Shown: positions 5,121 to 9,585 of the stretch, piece after piece
Layout: each line of letters begins with the position of its first letter
Position numbering within the stretch: position 1 is the stretch's first letter
Assembly (NCBI GenBank): GCA_039026755.1
Contig: JBCCLR010000149.1
Span: 1 to 9,585 of the forward strand
Reading direction: 5' to 3'
Origin: CAKZYD01 sp039026755
GTDB taxonomy: Bacteria; Pseudomonadota; Alphaproteobacteria; Sphingomonadales; CAKZYD01
DNA length: 9,585 nucleotides
Program-made: the position numbers and the translations under genes
Notes under the pieces: generated by a model
Database searches by the model: none
The model's input: the letters and a program-made list of their open reading frames with translations, nothing else
What the model was told of the DNA's origin: nothing

Positions 5121-7417
5121 GCGAGGAACATGCCAACGCGCGCACCGCCGGCTGCGCACACCGACTGGTCGTTTTTGCGGCGGTATCTTTCATGAGTTTG
5201 GCTCTTGTAGGTTTAGCGCCAGCAGCGCACGCGGCTGACATAGATGATGAAGCTGTGGAAGACATTATTGTCACCGCCACCAAACAAGCCGCTCCACTGT
5301 CTGAGTTAGCGCTCAGCGTCACTGTGGTGGAGGGCGACGTTCTTTCCACATTCAACGGCGCGGAAGACCTGACCCAGCGGGTGGCCGGCTTGCAAGCCGC
5401 CGTCGCAAACGGCACGCAAATCGCGTTTCAAATTCGCGGCATTGGCGCCGTTGATCATCAAGCGCTCACACCCACTGCGGCAGCGGTTTATGCTGATGGT
5501 GTATTTTTATCGACCAATGTGCAAACCTCGCCGCTGCTGTTTGATACCGCGCGCTCGGAGGTCTTGAAAGGCCCACAAGGCTCCCTTTATGGGCGCAATG
5601 CATCAAGCGGCGCCATTAACTTCGTCTCGGTCCAGCCCGGTGACGCGTTGGAAGGCTATGCGCAGCTGACCTACGGTACATTCGAGCGTATCAACCTACT
5701 GGCGGCGAGCAGCGTGCCGGTGTCAGAACAGCTGTCACTGCGCTTATCAGGACGCTATCTTAGCCAAGACCCAACGCTCGATAATGTGGTGACGAACGCC
5801 GATGTTCCGGCGCCGCCAGAGGCCGGCGGTGTGCGTGATGAATTTGGGCTGCGGTCAATCGCACGCTATGACGTATCCGCGCAAACCCGCATCACGGTGA
5901 ACCTGCACTATGCGGAGGACAATGGCATCAACGTTGCGCCGCGCAACGATAGTCTTGATATTGGCAAACACGAAATCTCCATTGGGCCAGACGGCATCCA
6001 AGATACCGACAATGAATTTTTCGGTGCTTTCGTGAGTTTTACACATGACTTTGGCAAGTGGACGCTGTTCTCGCAAACCGCCTATGAGGGGTATAATCAG
6101 CAATATGGTTTCGATTTTGATGGGACCCCAGCGCCTTTTGGCGTGCCAAGCCTAAACAGCAACTTGCGCTACGACCGCAACCTAGACCAGTTCACCGAAG
6201 AGCTGCGGCTCAGCTATCGTACACCCAGCATGGATTTCATGGCTGGGGTTTTTCTTGCCGCGGAAGATTTTGACCAGGAATATCTACTGTTTTGCGGAGA
6301 GCTCAATCCCACGACGCTGCTGGGCACGTGCCGCTATGTGGGCGCGCCGGGGCGGGTCGGGTCAAACCCCGCATCAGATGGCGTCGCCACCACTTTGCAA
6401 TCGCTTATTGAGCAGCAGCGCCGCACTGCTGCGGCTTTTACGTATAACACAATCGAACTGGCAGATCGGCTTGATCTGGTCGTCGGCGCGCGGCTGACCT
6501 ATGAGCGCATTGAAGGCAGCGGCGAAGGCCGGCACATTTTTGATGATGGCACAGTAGCGCTCAATAACCGCGATGACCTTGGCCCTGCAGTGGGCAGCAA
6601 CGTGATAAACGACACACAGCTTACCGGTAACCTCGGACTGAATTACCGCCTGGCAAGCGATACCCTTGTTTATGCATCCTATGCGCGCGGCTATAAAAGC
6701 GGCGGCTTTAATGGTGAAGTGATCAACAATGCGACACACTTTGCCGATGAAGGTTTGTTTGGCGCAGAGACCGTGGATGCCTTTGAGCTGGGGCTGAAGT
6801 TCAAAGGCGATGCAATAGCGCTCAACGTTGCCGGCTTTTACCAGCTTTACGATGCGCCGCAGGCGAGGATCTTCGTGCCGTTTGATACCGGCAATGGCGG
6901 TTCGTTTACGTCCAATTCACTGGCCAACTTAGATGAGGCGACCTCTTTTGGGCTCGAAGCGGATGTGACGTGGCAGCCCATCGAAGGCTTGGATATGTTC
7001 GCTGGGCTGACAGTGCTCGATACGCAAATCGATCAGCAAGAAGATCCAGCCGTGCCGCAAAATGCGGAAAATTTTGACGGCAATCGCCTGCCCTTCGCCT
7101 CCGAAGTGTCACTGGTCTTTAACGTGCGCTATGAATGGCCACTAACCCCGACCCTGTCTGCTGCGGTGCAGGCCAATGGCAAATACCAAACCGACTTTTT
7201 CTTAGACGCTGAAGGCTTAGAAGAGCGCCGCCAAGAGGGCTATGAAGTGATTGATGTTTCAGCGTTTCTTTATCTCGACAATGGCCTAGAAATTGGCGCC
7301 TGGGCACGCAACCTGACAAACCAGGATTATGCAGTCTCCGGCTTTGGCTTTATTGGCTACAACACATTCCGCAGCGAACCGCGCACCTATGGCGTGACAG
7401 CGCGCTTTCGCTACTAA
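5117..7417 (+). CDS. TonB-dependent outer-membrane receptor
   Basis: The 766-residue protein is of normal length for this family. An N-terminal signal peptide has R17, a hydrophobic core at about 18-34 and an AHA-A cleavage site near residue 39. EDIIVTATK (48-56) is the usual TonB-box and plug entry of this receptor class. The plug domain contains IRGIG (106-110), DGVFLS (127-132) and EVLKGPQGSLYGRNASSG (148-165), the hallmark segment. From about 180 on, alternating aromatic strands build the 22-strand barrel, including YARGYKSGGFNG and the terminal PRTYGVTARFRY ending in an aromatic residue, as needed for barrel assembly. It imports a substrate too large or scarce for porins, using TonB energy. 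The cluster context does not indicate siderophore biosynthesis. The ATG at 5117 is preferred over Met26, which would leave a signal peptide without basic residues. Confidence 0.95.
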   Translation: MSEEHANARTAGCAHRLVVFAAVSFMSLALVGLAPAAHAADIDDEAVEDIIVTATKQAAPLSELALSVTVVEGDVLSTFNGAEDLTQRVAGLQAAVANGTQIAFQIRGIGAVDHQALTPTAAAVYADGVFLSTNVQTSPLLFDTARSEVLKGPQGSLYGRNASSGAINFVSVQPGDALEGYAQLTYGTFERINLLAASSVPVSEQLSLRLSGRYLSQDPTLDNVVTNADVPAPPEAGGVRDEFGLRSIARYDVSAQTRITVNLHYAEDNGINVAPRNDSLDIGKHEISIGPDGIQDTDNEFFGAFVSFTHDFGKWTLFSQTAYEGYNQQYGFDFDGTPAPFGVPSLNSNLRYDRNLDQFTEELRLSYRTPSMDFMAGVFLAAEDFDQEYLLFCGELNPTTLLGTCRYVGAPGRVGSNPASDGVATTLQSLIEQQRRTAAAFTYNTIELADRLDLVVGARLTYERIEGSGEGRHIFDDGTVALNNRDDLGPAVGSNVINDTQLTGNLGLNYRLASDTLVYASYARGYKSGGFNGEVINNATHFADEGLFGAETVDAFELGLKFKGDAIALNVAGFYQLYDAPQARIFVPFDTGNGGSFTSNSLANLDEATSFGLEADVTWQPIEGLDMFAGLTVLDTQIDQQEDPAVPQNAENFDGNRLPFASEVSLVFNVRYEWPLTPTLSAAVQANGKYQTDFFLDAEGLEERRQEGYEVIDVSAFLYLDNGLEIGAWARNLTNQDYAVSGFGFIGYNTFRSEPRTYGVTARFRY

Positions 7418-7420
7418 GCC

Positions 7421-7439
7421 GGCGCGGTCCTATCGCGCC
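7421..7439 (+). terminator. GC-rich hairpin after the receptor gene
   Basis: GGCGCG (7421-7426) and CGCGCC (7434-7439) form a perfect 6-bp stem with a 7-nt loop, four bases after the receptor stop codon. No T run follows directly. It could be a partial terminator or an mRNA-stabilising 3' end that lowers expression of the downstream genes relative to the receptor. The rest of the 109-bp gap to the next gene shows no convincing promoter. Confidence 0.4.
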
Positions 7440-7538
7440 AACCTGCACTTTCCTTGCCGTCTGGTGGATAATTCGGGGCTTTGATCCAAATCTATAAGCG
7501 CGCCGTGTCAAAGCTGCGGCACAACGATGAGGAAAGCC

Positions 7539-8051
7539 ATGCAAGAAGCGCAGCTGATAGACGCTTTACAGCCACTTTTTGACCAATGGGTCAAATATTT
7601 CGCAGTCAATGATTTTGCCAGCGTTGAAAGCCTTTGGGTCAAAAATTTGGACCGGCCGTATTACGTGGCGGAAGAACATGATGTGCTGATGAGCACGTGG
7701 GAAGAAGTGCGCGCCTACTGGGCTGAAACCGCCAAGATCAACACTGATTTCAAAGGCCGTATTGCCATCGTCAATGCCAAATTGACAAGTCCTGGCCAAG
7801 CGATGGTGCAGTTTGAACTGGCCTGGAAGATGTCCCTTGTGGGCTGGCCGCGGCCGCTTGGCGGCATCAATCGCGGCATGGCAGGCTTTACCGAGACCGC
7901 GGACGGCTGGCGTTTCCATAGCTATATGGAAGCGCCCATGGCTCCCATTACCTATTTCCGCAAATACGGTGCTTCAGACGCGACCATGAAAGAGCTCAGC
8001 ACGGTCTATATGGATATTGCCGAAAAGCTCGACTTTCCGGCGGCAAAATAA
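7539..8051 (+). CDS. NTF2/SnoaL-like domain protein
   Basis: The 170-residue protein has the size and layout of the NTF2-like fold. N-terminal helices (3-34) come first, then WEEVRAYW (54-61) at the position of the third helix. Strands follow with GRIAIVNAKL (73-82), AMVQFELAWKM (88-98) and GWRFHSYMEAP (123-133). Some family members are small-molecule isomerases, cyclases or dehydratases and others only bind ligands; the catalytic residues are too variable for me to assign a reaction. There is no signal peptide, so it is cytoplasmic. GAGGAAA at 7529-7535 is a good ribosome binding site for the ATG at 7539; the earlier ATG at 7527 overlaps that site and is less likely. The stop overlaps the MFS start as TAATG, so the two proteins are probably made in linked amounts and may handle the same compound. 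Confidence 0.78.
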   Translation: MQEAQLIDALQPLFDQWVKYFAVNDFASVESLWVKNLDRPYYVAEEHDVLMSTWEEVRAYWAETAKINTDFKGRIAIVNAKLTSPGQAMVQFELAWKMSLVGWPRPLGGINRGMAGFTETADGWRFHSYMEAPMAPITYFRKYGASDATMKELSTVYMDIAEKLDFPAAK

Positions 8052-9319
8052 TGGCTGACGTAGCGCTCGAGACACCGCACGGCAGAACCAACGAGTTTGC
8101 ACTTGGCTGGCCGGTCGTGACCGCCTGCATGGTGGGCATGATGCTCGGCATCTCCGCCGTGCCCTTCTACACCATCGGTGTTTTCGCCGGCCCAGTTATT
8201 GAAACTTTTGGCTGGACCCGCGCGCAGTACCAAGGCGCCTTTACGTTCATGTTAGCCGGCGCGTTTATTGGCCCATTGGTCGGTCATCTTTGCGATAAGC
8301 TGGGCACCCGCAAAGTCGCGCTGACGTCCGTCACTTTATTTGCCCTGTCCTTTGCCAGCCTTGGTGTCCTGACCCAGCAGTCCATCTGGACATTTTACGC
8401 AATTTGGGCAGTCATGGCATTCGTTGCGCAAGGCACGGGGCCGATCCCTTGGACGCGGGCAATTAGCGAATGGTTTTATCAGCAACGCGGACTCGCCTTT
8501 GGCATGGCGCTGATGGGCAGCGGTTTTACAGCATTTCTTGCGCCGCCGCTGGTCAACGCCTTGATTTCCGCAGCGGGATGGCGCCTGGCCTATGTCATCG
8601 TCGGCGCGGGGGTTTTCACCATTGCGTTTCCGGTCCTCTTTTGGGGTCTACGCGCGGCGCCGCAATCTGTCCTAGATAGCGGCGCTGAGCGCGCCCAAAG
8701 CATGTCTACGCGCTATGGGAAAACGCTGCGCGAAGCGCTCCGTTCATATCGCTTTTGGGTGATTGCAATCGCATTTTCGATGATTTCGTTGGGCGTATCG
8801 GGGATCATTTCAAACCTTGTTTTGCTGCTTACTGATCGCGGTTTCACGCCGCAACTCGGCGCGCTTATTGCGTCATTGGTCGGCTTGTCCGTCCTGCTTG
8901 GGCGGCTGCTGGTTGGTGCGCTTTTAGACCGGTTTTGGGGCCCTGCCATTGCATTTGTTCTCATGGCGTTACCGGCATCTGCCTGCCTGATGCTGGCCAG
9001 CACCGAACTTTCCACAGCACTGACTGTCGTTGCCGTCTTCATTGTCGGTTTTGCCGCCGGCGCGGAATTTGACATCATCGCCTACTTCATCACGCGGTAT
9101 TTTGGGCTGAAGCACTACGGCAAGATTTATGGCGTGCAATACACCATCTTCTTCCTCGGTGCCGGCATTGCGCCACTGGTCTTCGCAGCTGTGTATGACG
9201 CCGCACAGAGCTATGGCCCGATTTTAACGGCCGCTGCAGCGATGTTTTTGATTGCAGCAGCGATGCTGTTGACCCTTGGCCGGTACCCCAATCTAGCCGA
9301 GCCCGATAGCACACCCTAA
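8051..9319 (+). CDS. Major facilitator superfamily transporter
   Basis: The 422-residue inner-membrane protein has about twelve hydrophobic segments arranged as two halves. The signature motif A, GHLCDKLGTRKV, is at 78-89 between helices 2 and 3, and a weaker copy GALLDRFWG occurs at 289-297 in the second half. A charged loop (about 203-232) separates the halves. The segment EFDIIAYFITRYFGLKHYG (339-357) is characteristic of a proton-coupled MFS group near the monocarboxylate and oxalate/formate carriers, which suggests an organic acid as substrate. That is an inference; import or export cannot be told. The ATG overlaps the stop of the NTF2-like gene by one base and has no separate strong ribosome binding site, so translation is likely coupled. 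The lipoprotein gene follows after 25 nt. Confidence 0.9.
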   Translation: MADVALETPHGRTNEFALGWPVVTACMVGMMLGISAVPFYTIGVFAGPVIETFGWTRAQYQGAFTFMLAGAFIGPLVGHLCDKLGTRKVALTSVTLFALSFASLGVLTQQSIWTFYAIWAVMAFVAQGTGPIPWTRAISEWFYQQRGLAFGMALMGSGFTAFLAPPLVNALISAAGWRLAYVIVGAGVFTIAFPVLFWGLRAAPQSVLDSGAERAQSMSTRYGKTLREALRSYRFWVIAIAFSMISLGVSGIISNLVLLLTDRGFTPQLGALIASLVGLSVLLGRLLVGALLDRFWGPAIAFVLMALPASACLMLASTELSTALTVVAVFIVGFAAGAEFDIIAYFITRYFGLKHYGKIYGVQYTIFFLGAGIAPLVFAAVYDAAQSYGPILTAAAAMFLIAAAMLLTLGRYPNLAEPDSTP

Positions 9320-9344
9320 GCCTTGCATCGTTTGGAGGACCCCC

Positions 9345-9585
9345 ATGTTCAAAACCTTTTCCATGAGCCTTTTAGCGTGTTGCAGTATCGCCGTTGCGGC
9401 GTGCTCAAACGAAACGAGCGACACACCCCAGCCGATCACCGAATTCGAAGGCGTTAAAACCGGGCCATGGCGCGTGGTGCTTGAGCATCCAGGCGGCGGC
9501 CTCCCCTTCACGCTGGAAATTGCTGCAGGGCCGCAAGCGTTTTTCATCAATGGGCCTGAGCGGATGCCAGCGGAGGAGATCACCA
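9345..9585 (+). CDS. Lipoprotein, N-terminal part (cut by window edge)
   Basis: Eighty codons are visible before the window ends. The first 20 residues form a lipoprotein signal peptide with K3, a hydrophobic stretch and lipobox VAAC, giving a lipidated C20; an earlier LLAC at 9-12 is a less likely alternative because the hydrophobic core would be too short. Serine at +2 suggests sorting to the outer membrane. The mature part begins with a spacer, then GPWRVVLEHPGGGLPFTL (about 41-58). This resembles the N-terminal beta domain that precedes a TlpA/thioredoxin-like domain in some periplasmic redox proteins. The CxxC site, if any, lies beyond the window. GGAGG at 9334-9338 is a strong ribosome binding site. 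The short distance from the MFS gene suggests the same operon. Confidence 0.82.
   Translation, partial: MFKTFSMSLLACCSIAVAACSNETSDTPQPITEFEGVKTGPWRVVLEHPGGGLPFTLEIAAGPQAFFINGPERMPAEEIT

Noticed and set aside
5117..7417. Receptor as a siderophore receptor under Fur control
   Set aside because: Adjacency to fur is suggestive, but no recognisable Fur box and no siderophore genes are seen, and the downstream NTF2-like and MFS genes point to another substrate.
9293..9583. Minus-strand open frame opposite the lipoprotein gene
   Set aside because: The plus-strand gene has a strong ribosome binding site, signal peptide and lipobox; the opposite frame has none and is a shadow.

Overview
This window looks like chromosomal DNA of a free-living alphaproteobacterium of moderate to high G+C. 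The main reason is the combination of uppP facing a complex I NDUFA9-type epimerase, a GST overlapping the start of queG, a Fur protein without structural-zinc cysteines, and a promoter-like TTGAC-N17-CTAnnT element. The exact order cannot be fixed from this sequence. The large TonB receptor next to an MFS transporter would suit Caulobacterales-, Sphingomonadales- or Kordiimonadales-like lineages. No transposase, integrase, phage gene or CRISPR array is visible.

Left part (1-2810): the 5' end of queG (cut by the window edge) overlaps a glutathione S-transferase gene on the minus strand. Divergent from them is uppP, the undecaprenyl-diphosphate phosphatase. The divergent gap holds two inverted repeats, one of them a 17-bp palindrome resembling an operator. 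A small imperfect hairpin follows uppP, and then a convergent NDUFA9-like NAD(P)-binding protein gene.

Middle part (2811-4606): a tRNA-Leu(CAG) gene with encoded CCA and a plausible promoter is followed immediately by an array of about nine 40-51 bp direct repeats. The array fills the whole interval up to the stop codon of ung (uracil-DNA glycosylase, minus strand). Each well-preserved unit carries an outer and an inner inverted repeat and ends in a T-rich tract. Copies next to the tRNA are nearly identical and copies near ung are decayed. This is the least explained structure in the window and the main finding. Upstream of ung on the same strand lies a Fur-family regulator gene in which two of four ligands of one metal site appear replaced.

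Right part (4607-9585): a 510-bp non-coding region separates fur from a rightward cluster. The cluster encodes a TonB-dependent outer-membrane receptor, an NTF2/SnoaL-like protein, an MFS transporter (TAATG overlap with the preceding gene) and a lipoprotein that runs off the end. I infer an uptake and processing module for an unidentified small organic compound: receptor across the outer membrane, MFS across the inner membrane, and the NTF2-like protein as a possible enzyme or binding partner. The substrate cannot be read from the sequence.
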